DNA of 64,000 nt from Reichenbachiella agarivorans (GTDB lineage: Bacteria > Bacteroidota > Bacteroidia > Cytophagales > Cyclobacteriaceae): NCBI RefSeq assembly GCF_025502585.1, contig NZ_CP106679.1, positions 1,283,001 to 1,347,000 of the forward strand, in the 5' to 3' direction. The first letter of the stretch is position 1, and the number at the start of each line of letters is the position of its first letter. The notes beneath the pieces are model-generated. The model searched no databases, was not told the origin of the DNA, and saw only the letters and a list, made by a program, of their open reading frames with translations. Shown one piece after another: positions 44,122 through 52,325 of the stretch. A program made the translations under genes and the position numbers.

Positions 44122-45984
44122 TTATCTAGCCATATATACCATTAGAACTGAAATGTCAGCAGGATTGACTCCACTGATTCTAGAGGCTTGGCCCAAATTG
44201 GTAGGTTGAATATTTGATAATTTTTCTTTTGCTTCTTTGGATAGAGCGGGTATTTCACGATAGTTGAATCCTGATGGTATCTTCTTGTTATCTAAATCAC
44301 CCATTCTGTCAGCCAGACTTTTTTCTTTCTCAATATAGGTTTCATATTTGGCAAGAATGGAAGCTTGTTGAATGACCTCTTGAGACAGAGATTTGGTTCT
44401 TTCTTGTATCTCAGGATGTAGCTTGATGATATCTTCTATTTCCAATTCTGGTCTACGTAAGAAGTTGATCAATGGTGCTTTCTCCTTGATTGTTGCCGAG
44501 TTTCGCTTTTCTAGAATTTGATTGACTTCTTCAGGTTTTACTTTAATAGTGTTGAGATCATTCAGGAGCTGTTCTGTTTGATTTACTTTTTGCTGTACTT
44601 TCTCTAGTCTATCGTCGGATGCTAATCCAAGTGTGTGTCCAATAGGTGTGAGTCTAATGTCCGCATTGTCTTGTCTGAGTAGGATTCTGAATTCAGCACG
44701 TGAGGTAAACATGCGATAGGGCTCATCCGTACCTTTGTTGATCAAATCATCTATTAATACTCCTATGTAGGCGTCTGATCTGTTGAGGATGAATTTGTCT
44801 TTGCCATGCACCTTGTTATGTGCATTGATTCCTGCCATGAGTCCTTGACTGGCAGCTTCTTCGTATCCTGTTGTCCCGTTGATCTGTCCTGCGAAGTATA
44901 ACCCTGATATTCGTTTGGTTTCCAAGGTTGCATCGAGCTGCGTAGGAGGAAAATAATCGTACTCAATGGCATATCCAGGTCTAAACATTTTGACTTGTTC
45001 GAACCCTGGAATTTTAGTGATGGCTTTGTACTGCACGTCCTCTGGTAAACTTGTAGAAAAGCCATTGACATATATCTCCACTGTGTTCCAACCTTCAGGT
45101 TCTACAAATATTTGATGCCTTTCTCTGTCTGCGAACCGATTGATTTTATCCTCTATAGATGGGCAATACCTTGGACCCAAACCTTTAATCCGCCCTGTGA
45201 ACATTGGAGATTTTTCAAACCCAGTTTTCAGAATTTCATGTACTTCACTGTTGGTATAGGTGATATGACAAGGTCTTTGTGTTGCAAGAGGCTTTGTGTC
45301 TGTGAAAGAGAATTTACCTGGTTCTTCATCTCCTGGCTGTTCTTCCATCACATTCCAATTAAGGGAACGACCATCTACTCTTGGAGGTGTTCCTGTTTTC
45401 ATTCTCCCTGCTTCAAACCCTAGTTCCACTAATTGTTCGGTTATGCCTGTTGCAGCTTTCTCACCTGTACGGCCTCCACCGAATCTTTTTTCACCAATAT
45501 GAATGATTCCATTGAGAAAGGTTCCATTGGTTAGCACCACGGATTTCCCCATGATTTCAATACCCATGGATGTTCTCACGCCTCTGACTTGATTGTTTTT
45601 GACGACCAGTCCACTTACCATTTCTTGCCAGAAATCTACATTTGGTGTTTGCTCAAGTGCTAATCTCCACTCTTCGGCAAATCTCATTCTGTCATTTTGA
45701 GTTCTTGGACTCCACATGGCAGGACCCTTAGATTTGTTGAGCATCCTAAATTGGATCATAGACTTATCAGAAATGATCCCTGAGTATCCCCCGAGTGCAT
45801 CTATCTCTCTAACTATTTGTCCTTTGGCTACACCGCCCATGGCTGGGTTGCATGACATTTGAGCAATGGTATTCATATTCATGGTGACCAACATGACTTT
45901 GGAGCCCATGTTGGCAGCAGCAGCAGCGGCTTCACAGCCGGCATGCCCAGCACCTACCACGATCACATCGTATTCTGGAAACAT
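44122..45984 (-). CDS. mnmG: tRNA uridine-5-carboxymethylaminomethyl modification enzyme MnmG
   Basis: 620 residues, normal length. FAD motif [28 protein letters not shown], then [46 protein letters not shown], the signature RTGTPPR-like [33 protein letters not shown], and [20 protein letters not shown]. The C-terminal MnmE-binding helices end with GINPADIS-like [15 protein letters not shown]. With MnmE it modifies the wobble uridine of several tRNAs. mnmG (gidA) is often near the replication origin, as here (about 3 kb from the DnaA-box cluster). Two parS-like sites lie directly upstream. Confidence 0.97.
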   Translation of the reverse strand: MFPEYDVIVVGAGHAGCEAAAAAANMGSKVMLVTMNMNTIAQMSCNPAMGGVAKGQIVREIDALGGYSGIISDKSMIQFRMLNKSKGPAMWSPRTQNDRMRFAEEWRLALEQTPNVDFWQEMVSGLVVKNNQVRGVRTSMGIEIMGKSVVLTNGTFLNGIIHIGEKRFGGGRTGEKAATGITEQLVELGFEAGRMKTGTPPRVDGRSLNWNVMEEQPGDEEPGKFSFTDTKPLATQRPCHITYTNSEVHEILKTGFEKSPMFTGRIKGLGPRYCPSIEDKINRFADRERHQIFVEPEGWNTVEIYVNGFSTSLPEDVQYKAITKIPGFEQVKMFRPGYAIEYDYFPPTQLDATLETKRISGLYFAGQINGTTGYEEAASQGLMAGINAHNKVHGKDKFILNRSDAYIGVLIDDLINKGTDEPYRMFTSRAEFRILLRQDNADIRLTPIGHTLGLASDDRLEKVQQKVNQTEQLLNDLNTIKVKPEEVNQILEKRNSATIKEKAPLINFLRRPELEIEDIIKLHPEIQERTKSLSQEVIQQASILAKYETYIEKEKSLADRMGDLDNKKIPSGFNYREIPALSKEAKEKLSNIQPTNLGQASRISGVNPADISVLMVYMAR

Positions 45985-45999
45985 AACGTTTATTAATAA

Positions 46000-46051
46000 T
46001 GTTCCACGTGAAACCTTTTGTGTTTTGTTGCAAAGTGTTCCACGTGGAGCA
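46000..46051. other. Two parS-like palindromes (candidate ParB binding sites)
   Basis: TGTTCCACGTGAAACC (46000-46015) matches the bacterial parS consensus TGTTnCACGTGAAACA at all specified positions but the last. TGTTCCACGTGGAGCA (46036-46051) is a second, weaker copy with two further differences. They are 36 bases apart in the 81-base gap between ybeY and mnmG. parS sites cluster near origins and recruit ParB for chromosome segregation, which agrees with the DnaA-box cluster 4.5 kb away. Confidence 0.75.
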
Positions 46052-46065
46052 GTGATATTGTTCTT

Positions 46066-46491
46066 CTAAAATTGCGGCAAAGATAAGTAAGCATTCTCTT
46101 TTTCTCTCATAAGGCTTTTTTCTTCATCGGTCTTGTCGTTGTACCCGACAAGATGTAATACTCCATGCACCATCACACGGCGTAGTTCTTCTATGAAAGT
46201 AATAGATTGTTGGTTGGCATTGTCGCTGACTCTGTCTATGCTTATAAATAGGTCTGCTTCGATTTTACCTTCCTCTTCAGAGTTGTCGAAGGTGATGATG
46301 TCTGTATAGTAGTCGTGATCTAGATAATCCACGTTGACTTGGTGTAGGTACTCATCTGAGCAGAAGATGTAGTTGATATTAAGTAATTCGTGTTTTTCTG
46401 CATTGATGGTATGCAATATCCATTGGCGGATATTGTTTTCTTGACCTAGTACAAAGTCGGTGTCCTCGTAAAAGAATTGTATTTCGTCCAT
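46066..46491 (-). CDS. ybeY: Endoribonuclease YbeY (rRNA maturation)
   Basis: 141 residues. The family is recognised by NINYIFCSDEYLHQVNVDYLDHDYYTDIITF and EADLFISIDRVSDNA, and by the metal site MVHGVLHLVGYNDKTDEEKSLMREKE. In the usual H-G-x-L-H-L-x-G-Y-D-H site the third His is replaced here by Asp (GYND), a variation I associate with Bacteroidetes sequences. The enzyme helps mature 16S rRNA and acts in ribosome quality control. Its ATG shares one base with the stop of the upstream ATPase gene (TAATG). Confidence 0.92.
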   Translation of the reverse strand: MDEIQFFYEDTDFVLGQENNIRQWILHTINAEKHELLNINYIFCSDEYLHQVNVDYLDHDYYTDIITFDNSEEEGKIEADLFISIDRVSDNANQQSITFIEELRRVMVHGVLHLVGYNDKTDEEKSLMREKENAYLSLPQF

Positions 46492-46892
46492 TAGTCTATA
46501 TAGAAACTCAATTCGACTCTCTTACCTTGGTCTTCAAACTTGACTTCATCACAAAGGTTTTTCATGAGGAAGATTCCCCTCCCTCCTGGCTTTTCTAGGT
46601 TTTCTGGAGCTGTTGGGTCTGGTAGGTTATCATAATTAAATCCCTCCCCTTCGTCTTGTATCGTAAACCGTATTTGACTTTTTTCTAAGAAAAGTGACAA
46701 GTCTACATTTTTGCTCTTGTCTGATTTGTTGCCATGTACTATAGCATTGTTTACAGATTCTGTGACTGCAATCATGATGTTGCCATAGATGTCATCATCA
46801 AATTGGTATTTCTCTTTGGCGTTATCAATAAAGCTTTCAATGATTCTAATGTTTTCGGAAAGAGAAGGGATCTGAATTTTTATGGCGTCCAT
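46491..46892 (-). CDS. RsbW-like serine kinase / HATPase domain protein
   Basis: 133 residues forming a stand-alone GHKL ATPase of the anti-sigma-factor type: N box VTESVNNAIVHGNKSDKSKNV, G1 box FTIQDEGEGFNY, G2 box GGRGIFLMKNLCDEVKF. RsbW/SpoIIAB proteins phosphorylate STAS anti-sigma antagonists and bind sigma factors. No STAS partner or sigma gene is adjacent here, so the target is unknown. It lies between the DUF4175 gene (30-base gap) and ybeY (one-base overlap) in a long minus-strand run. Confidence 0.9.
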   Translation of the reverse strand: MDAIKIQIPSLSENIRIIESFIDNAKEKYQFDDDIYGNIMIAVTESVNNAIVHGNKSDKSKNVDLSLFLEKSQIRFTIQDEGEGFNYDNLPDPTAPENLEKPGGRGIFLMKNLCDEVKFEDQGKRVELSFYID

Positions 46893-46922
46893 TGTTCGAT
46901 GTTTTTATGGTTCACAAATATA

Positions 46923-49900
46923 TTATTGTTCGTTCAACCTTTGGAAATATTTGTTTACTTCTTCTTTGTAGTACGGATTCATTTTGGCTGGTAATGTCTG
47001 TAAGAGTTCAAGTTCAGACTCTTTGGCCTTGATGTATTCTTCAAATTCTTTGTTAGGTGTATGTTGAAGGTCTTTGGCACTTTGTGCTTCTCTTTTTTGA
47101 TCTAGTTCACGCTCTTTCAATGCGTCTTCTGACTGTAGCATTCGAGTCAAGATTTCTTCTTGCCTGCGGAGCATTTCTTGAGATAGGTTTTTGTTGACCA
47201 GGTCTGTTTCTGTCTGCTCCATTTTTTTGATCATTTCTTGCAGGTTTTTGGACACTCCCTCTTCTCCCTGATTTAGTCCGTCTTGCATTTCTTGGAGTTG
47301 CTGTCTGAGCATTTCTTGCTCTGCAGCCAGTTCTGCTAGTTCTTGGGATAGCTGCCTTCCTGATTTCCCCTCTTTTTTCAATTGATTAATCTTTTCGTTC
47401 AATTGTTTTTGCATTTCTGACATGCTGGGTGATTGGTTTTTTGGTCCTTTTTTGCCCTTTTGTGGTGAACCCATCGCTTCTGCCATTTGCTGTTGCATCT
47501 GCTGTAGGACATCATTGAGCAACAGTGAGAGGTTGTTGATGGCTGTCATGGTGTACTGTTGACTGGCGACTGCTTCAGGTTTTTTTCTGTCCTTGAGTGC
47601 TTGAAGACTGGCTTCTATATTCTTGTTCATGTCATTGAGTTCTCTCGTCACGAAACTTTGGATTTGAAAGACCCTTTTGGCTAATGACAACAGGCTGTCT
47701 TCTATGATGACAGCATCATCACGGAGTTTGAGTTGGTTCTGTGAGAGCGTCACGTAGCGCGGATCACTTTGATTGACATCTGTGAAATCATCCATCAACG
47801 ATTCTTGGTCAAAAGAAAGCTTTAGCAAGTTGTCCAGTATGTCTCTCAGGTTGTCTAGATTTTCACTGAGCATTTCCATCTCCATACCTGCTTGCATTTC
47901 CTTCATCTTTTGACCTAGCTGTTGCATTTGATCAGCAGCTTTTTTCTGAGAGGATCCAGCCTTCTTTCTATTGTTATCTTCTAGTTCCTTTTTTGCATCC
48001 TCTTGTGCTTGATCTATTGATTCTTCTTCGGGAGACAAATCTTCTAAGTCTTCTGGTTGGGAGAGTTCTTCATTCATTTCTTCCATTTTGTCCATTTGCT
48101 CCTGGATGCGATCAAACTCTTCATCCAGTTTGGACTGTTCTTCCTTGATGGAATCAAGATCTTTTTCTTTGTTTTGCGTGTCTTCTGCCAGTTTGGACTG
48201 TTGTTTTTCCAAGTTCTCCAGGTCATTGATGATCTCATCCATTTTATAGTCGAACTGCATTCTTTTGAACATTTCAAGCGCTCTTTCTATTTCTTTTTCG
48301 AGATTCTTTTCTTTGTGTTGGATGTTGTTCATCAGATCCTTGAGGTCTGTGTCTGTTTTTTCGTTTTCTAAGAGTTTTTTTAGTTCATCATACAGTTTTT
48401 TAGTTTCCTCATCTAGGATGTCCTCCATTAGCTTTTGTAGCTCTGCTGCTTTCTTTTGTAGTTCAGGGTTGGGTTTATGAAACTGATTTTGTTTTTGCGT
48501 AAGCTCTTTGTGCTTCTTAGCCAATTCTTGCAGTTCTTGCTCTAATTGGGTCTTATCTTTTAGTAGTTTATTTAATTTTTTCTGCTCTTGCCAGCTGTTG
48601 TTGTTTTGCTTTTTAAAGTCTTTTTGTATTTCCGCAATTTTTTCTTTGATATCTTCAGCTTTGTCTAGGGCTTTGTCAATGTCTTTTTTTGCTTGACTGG
48701 CAGATTTTTCTATGTCTTTGTTGATTTCGGTCTTAACAGGAATTTTGAAGAGCATTTTTTGGGTGCGAGACTCTTTTGGCCCATTGACTGCATCATTGTC
48801 AAATACACTTACATAGTAGCTTAGTTCATCACCAAGAGTGAGATGAAGGGAGTCGATAGAGAGTTGATGATAGTAGTTTTGAGAGTTGATTTTTCGGTTA
48901 AAATTGATGTTTTCTTTATGGGTAGAACCGTTAATGTCATAAACCAACTGTAACTTTTGGAACCCATAATCATCAGAGATGATGCCATTGATCAGCAGAT
49001 ATTTGTAGAGTGTGGTATCCTGCTGTGTGCTGATTTTGATCTGGGGATATTGATCTTTGATGATGTCAATGTGATAAACAATGATTTCTTTGTTTTGGCT
49101 ATAGACATTGTGCAATTTGATCTCATAGTCCGTTTCTTGATTGAGTTTTTGCTGTGTTTTGAAAACACCGTTTCTATCTGTTGTGAGGTTAAGCGAATCA
49201 CGTTCAAAAACAAGCTGTATCTGGTCGGACTCTATTGACTCGATGCTCCATTTGGCAATAGTGCCTTCGGGTGCTGTGATGTTGCCATTGTTGATAATTT
49301 GTGAGCTTTCCAGACCTGTATAGACAGGAAAATCTAGGAGAATGCTCAGATTTTTGATCTCTGGACGTGATTTTACTTTGATGTTATATGTTTTGGATAC
49401 GAATGACCCAGCAGATATGCTAAAACTAAAATTGTCTTGAACTTTGGCAATTTGATAGCTCAAATTTTCTCCATCAAAGTTCATTTTGGCCCTTTTGTTT
49501 CCAGATTCAAAATAGAAATACGCTGGTATAGCTTGCCCTTCTACTTTGAAGTCTATTTGATAAGGCTCGTTGCGAAAGGCTATGAGTTCTGTGTTAACCA
49601 ACTGTATTTTGAATAAGGAGCTGTTGTATTCTTTGTCGTAGTTGATGATTCGTACGGTGCTTTCGGTCAGAAAGTGCGGTACAAACAAAAAAGCCAAGAG
49701 GATAATACAAAACGGTATAAGAATATATTTGAAATACCTAAAGTTGCCTTTCAAATCAATACTATTCGAAAATGTAAATATCGACAATGCCTGGGTTCGT
49801 TGTGCGACACTTGCGTTTAGAAGGGCATTGTCTTGCCCACTGTTACGCAACTGTATAGTATTCAGCAATTTGTCTTTTAGATCAGGAAAGTAATTTCCAA

Positions 49901-50204
49901 TATGTACTGCTGCTTCTTCGTTGCTGAGTAGACTGTCACTTTTGAAATATCGAATCAGTGGTACGATGACCAGTACAATGAGTCCAGTAATAAATGCCAT
50001 GCTTACCATAAAGAAAACGGCAGTTCTACCAGCTTCTGAGAACCTAAATGAAAACTCTAAACTGTTGGCTACTAGATAGATACATAGAGAAATCGCTACA
50101 AAAAATATACTTCCTCTGATGAATATGTTCAGAAAAAGCTTCTTTTTGTAAGCCTGTATATTTTGGACCAAAGTGTCCTGAGTATTTGAGTATTCGGTTT
50201 TCAA
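46923..50204 (-). CDS. DUF4175-family membrane protein with long coiled coil
   Basis: 1093 residues. Three N-terminal hydrophobic segments (LNIFIRGSIFFVAISLCIYL, AVFFMVSMAFITGLIVLVIV, YILIPFCIILLAFLFVPHFL) are followed by an Ig/fibronectin-like periplasmic part (about 200-490). A very long Glu/Lys/Gln-rich coiled coil spans about 505-760, and a Met/Gln-rich helical tail follows (AGMEMEMLSENLDNLRDILDNLL, QQMQQQMAEAMGS). This is the architecture of the DUF4175 family of Bacteroidetes and alpha-proteobacteria, of unknown function and often linked to cell-envelope or aerotolerance-like operons. It overlaps the upstream lipoprotein gene by four bases. Confidence 0.88.
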   Translation of the reverse strand: MKTEYSNTQDTLVQNIQAYKKKLFLNIFIRGSIFFVAISLCIYLVANSLEFSFRFSEAGRTAVFFMVSMAFITGLIVLVIVPLIRYFKSDSLLSNEEAAVHIGNYFPDLKDKLLNTIQLRNSGQDNALLNASVAQRTQALSIFTFSNSIDLKGNFRYFKYILIPFCIILLAFLFVPHFLTESTVRIINYDKEYNSSLFKIQLVNTELIAFRNEPYQIDFKVEGQAIPAYFYFESGNKRAKMNFDGENLSYQIAKVQDNFSFSISAGSFVSKTYNIKVKSRPEIKNLSILLDFPVYTGLESSQIINNGNITAPEGTIAKWSIESIESDQIQLVFERDSLNLTTDRNGVFKTQQKLNQETDYEIKLHNVYSQNKEIIVYHIDIIKDQYPQIKISTQQDTTLYKYLLINGIISDDYGFQKLQLVYDINGSTHKENINFNRKINSQNYYHQLSIDSLHLTLGDELSYYVSVFDNDAVNGPKESRTQKMLFKIPVKTEINKDIEKSASQAKKDIDKALDKAEDIKEKIAEIQKDFKKQNNNSWQEQKKLNKLLKDKTQLEQELQELAKKHKELTQKQNQFHKPNPELQKKAAELQKLMEDILDEETKKLYDELKKLLENEKTDTDLKDLMNNIQHKEKNLEKEIERALEMFKRMQFDYKMDEIINDLENLEKQQSKLAEDTQNKEKDLDSIKEEQSKLDEEFDRIQEQMDKMEEMNEELSQPEDLEDLSPEEESIDQAQEDAKKELEDNNRKKAGSSQKKAADQMQQLGQKMKEMQAGMEMEMLSENLDNLRDILDNLLKLSFDQESLMDDFTDVNQSDPRYVTLSQNQLKLRDDAVIIEDSLLSLAKRVFQIQSFVTRELNDMNKNIEASLQALKDRKKPEAVASQQYTMTAINNLSLLLNDVLQQMQQQMAEAMGSPQKGKKGPKNQSPSMSEMQKQLNEKINQLKKEGKSGRQLSQELAELAAEQEMLRQQLQEMQDGLNQGEEGVSKNLQEMIKKMEQTETDLVNKNLSQEMLRRQEEILTRMLQSEDALKERELDQKREAQSAKDLQHTPNKEFEEYIKAKESELELLQTLPAKMNPYYKEEVNKYFQRLNEQ

Positions 50205-51142
50205 TAGCTCTTTATGACTTCAAAATGTACTTTGCCGATTTGCTCGGCAAGGCTTCTATGTGCTAATAATCCCTTGAGATTGCCGTTGGTTAGGTAGTAA
50301 TCTGGATATATTTTTATTGCTACATATGCGTTGACTCTTGGGTTCTTACTTTTCATTTGATTAAAAAGACTATCAGCTACGGTACTTCTGTTATCCACTA
50401 AAAAATTGACATATTCAGATGACCAAATAATATACGGATCATTGCTGAGATGATCTGAACTTTCTGAAGGATATATGTGTACATTGTCCTGTTGCAGTGT
50501 GTCATGTATCAAATTTGGGTCATGGTATTCAAATACAAGTGGAATTTTGATCGTGTCGCTACCGATTTTGGGCGTAAAATGCGCTGAATCAATGGCAAAA
50601 TGGTTGTTTTGAGCCCCTAATAATTCAACACAGGTACTAAGAGTCGAAGAATCTTTGAAATTCACGAATGTATAGCCGTTTACAAAGCCACTTTTTCGTT
50701 CAATTAATGAATAATTGCTGTATTTATCCTCCTTTACTTGTCTGTAGAAGTCTATCGCTCTTGTGCTTGTACTTGTCCATTGATTGAAATGAATGATATC
50801 CAATTTTCCATCTATAAATTCATCAAGAATGGCATTTTCATTTTTTAGAAAACGGATGGATATGGTTTTGATTTGAGAGCTGTCATGGGTTGTGAGTTGA
50901 TAGAGAATGTCACTATCAGAGATTGCGAGCGTATATTTAGGTTTTGCACCAGTGCTTGTGATTTGATTTATAAACAGCTCTGCTTCATTGAATATCTTAC
51001 CAGAATCGAGACTAAGTACGTTTTGATTAAAATTAATATTTAATGTTTCACGTGAACTGATTTGTTCGACTGTATTTTGCTCCTTTCCACAAGAGCAACA
51101 CAGCCATAGAATAGCAGCCAAAGAAAGTAATAGTGTTTTCAT
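50201..51142 (-). CDS. Lipoprotein, possibly a degenerate periplasmic solute-binding protein
   Basis: 313 residues with a lipoprotein signal (MKTLLLSLAAILWLCCSC; Cys anchor followed by GKEQ). Stretches such as ISIRFLKNENAILDEFIDGKLDIIHFNQW, NGYTFVNFKDSSTLSTC and LKGLLAHRSLAEQIGKVHFEV recall peptide-binding (SBP family 5) proteins, but the resemblance is weak and I would not rely on it. It overlaps the DUF4175 gene by four bases and follows a small gene by two, so it belongs to that operon. A parS-like sequence lies inside it. Confidence 0.75.
   Translation of the reverse strand: MKTLLLSLAAILWLCCSCGKEQNTVEQISSRETLNINFNQNVLSLDSGKIFNEAELFINQITSTGAKPKYTLAISDSDILYQLTTHDSSQIKTISIRFLKNENAILDEFIDGKLDIIHFNQWTSTSTRAIDFYRQVKEDKYSNYSLIERKSGFVNGYTFVNFKDSSTLSTCVELLGAQNNHFAIDSAHFTPKIGSDTIKIPLVFEYHDPNLIHDTLQQDNVHIYPSESSDHLSNDPYIIWSSEYVNFLVDNRSTVADSLFNQMKSKNPRVNAYVAIKIYPDYYLTNGNLKGLLAHRSLAEQIGKVHFEVIKSY
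51044..51059. other. Third parS-like sequence, inside a coding region
   Basis: TGTTTCACGTGAACTG matches the first 13 of 16 bases of the parS consensus TGTTTCACGTGAAACA. It lies near the 5' end of the lipoprotein gene at 50201-51142. Coding-region parS sites are common in other bacteria. A single partial match may be chance, but its distance from the other two sites (5 kb) fits an origin-proximal cluster. Confidence 0.4.
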
Positions 51143-51144
51143 GA

Positions 51145-51522
51145 TTAAAATTCCAAGCCAATTTCTTTCTCGAAGTACTCTATGGTGTTCATTTTCAATA
51201 ATTTTTCTTGCTCCATCAGGTTGAGGTTAGGAATGTTACTGTTAGCTGCCCAGTGTGGCCAGCCTTCTTCGTCAAGCCCTTGCAATTCGTAATAGCCAGA
51301 TAAGCTCAGTACTTTGCATATCCCTAGATGAATTAAGTCCTGTTTTTCTTCTTTGGAAAAACTCATTTGACCTTTTCCTAATTCTTGGATTCCAATGAGA
51401 AATAAAACGCCGTTTAAATCGGCAGGTTTCTTCCCAATCACCAATTTCAATTTTTCCCTCAATTTAAGCCACCTTCTGTCTAAATCTAGATCCTTTTTCA
51501 TTTGTCTGGTATCAATTTTCAA
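51145..51522 (-). CDS. Small protein of unknown function
   Basis: 125 residues, first gene of the minus-strand run towards the candidate origin, two bases before the lipoprotein gene. Charged helical N-terminus (MKKDLDLDRRWLKLREKLKLVIGKKP), then LNGVLFLIGIQELGKGQMSFSKEEKQDLIHLGICKVLSLSGYYELQGLDEEGWPHW. No signal peptide or known domain. An internal ATG seven codons in (MKKDLD) could be the real start. Tight spacing and good codon pattern support a real gene. Function not inferred. Confidence 0.75.
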   Translation of the reverse strand: MKIDTRQMKKDLDLDRRWLKLREKLKLVIGKKPADLNGVLFLIGIQELGKGQMSFSKEEKQDLIHLGICKVLSLSGYYELQGLDEEGWPHWAANSNIPNLNLMEQEKLLKMNTIEYFEKEIGLEF

Positions 51523-51578
51523 ATATAATTGACCTCAATGCAGTAATCTATATTTATCTTAAAGAAAGCAAAGGAGAT

Positions 51579-52274
51579 ATGCACATCAATCAGTATTTCA
51601 AAGGCTTTATGTCACTTATTTTTCCTGTGACCTGCGCCAATTGTTCTAGACCTCTTGTGGACCATGAGGAGTTACTTTGTTTGCATTGTTATTTTGATCT
51701 TCCCAAGACGGGTTACCATCTTATGACAAAGAACCCCATGTTGGACCAGCTTTCTGGTGTAGTGCCAATGGAGGCTGCATATGCATTCTTAAAATACACT
51801 AAAAAGGGAATGGCTCAGAGATTAGTACATCAATTGAAGTATGGTGGATCCAAAAAGGTAGGTGTGATTTTAGGAAGATGGTTTGCCAAAGACATCCAAC
51901 AAAAAGTGCTGGAACAGGGCTTTGATTGTATCATGCCTGTTCCCATACATAGGTCACGTTTGATGAAAAGAGGGTATAATCAGTCTTTAGAAATAGCAAT
52001 TGGTATGAGCGAAGTATTAGGAATACCAGTAGAGACCAATGCCATCAAACGTGTACACATGACTCAATCACAAGCCAAGAAGATGAGGTTGGATCGTTTG
52101 ACGAATTTTCACGTGGAGTATGTGGTATGGGATGTGAGCAAGATTGATGGAAGGAAAATATTACTAATTGATGATGTGATTACCACTGGAGCCACCATCA
52201 CTAGTGTTTGTAGTTTGTTGACAGACTATGGTGTGAAATCCTTATCTGTTGGCTGTTTGGCAACTGGGAAATAA
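51579..52274 (+). CDS. comF: ComF-family phosphoribosyltransferase-like protein
   Basis: 231 residues. N-terminal zinc-ribbon cysteines (PVTCANCSRPLVDHEELLCLHCYF), followed by YTKKGMAQRLVHQLKYGGSKKVGVILGRWFA and the PRPP-binding loop ILLIDDVITTGATITSVCSLL near residue 195. The CxxC pairs plus PRTase fold are typical of ComF/GntX, involved in uptake of transforming DNA in competent bacteria; in others the role is unclear. It is divergent from the preceding minus-strand operon and ends at an intrinsic terminator. Confidence 0.93.
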   Translation: MHINQYFKGFMSLIFPVTCANCSRPLVDHEELLCLHCYFDLPKTGYHLMTKNPMLDQLSGVVPMEAAYAFLKYTKKGMAQRLVHQLKYGGSKKVGVILGRWFAKDIQQKVLEQGFDCIMPVPIHRSRLMKRGYNQSLEIAIGMSEVLGIPVETNAIKRVHMTQSQAKKMRLDRLTNFHVEYVVWDVSKIDGRKILLIDDVITTGATITSVCSLLTDYGVKSLSVGCLATGK

Positions 52275-52304
52275 AAAAGCCAACTGTAAAACAGTTGGCT
52301 TTTT
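52274..52304. terminator. Intrinsic terminator between comF and gldJ
   Basis: A perfect 14-bp stem: AAAAAGCCAACTGT at 52274-52287, loop AAA, complement at 52291-52304, with A- and T-rich ends. The comF stop is at its edge, and the convergent gldJ stop is 22 bases further, so it can act in both directions. Confidence 0.9.
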
Positions 52305-52325
52305 AAAGTTTCTTTATTTGATCTC

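Noticed and set aside
48057-48371. A 104-codon plus-strand ORF rich in Phe and Leu
   Set aside because: It is antisense to the Glu/Lys/Gln-rich coiled coil of the DUF4175 gene, whose complement naturally gives Phe/Leu codons.
52108-52123. A fourth parS-like site (core TTTTCACGTGGAGTA) inside comF
   Set aside because: It has five mismatches to the consensus, too many to separate from chance.
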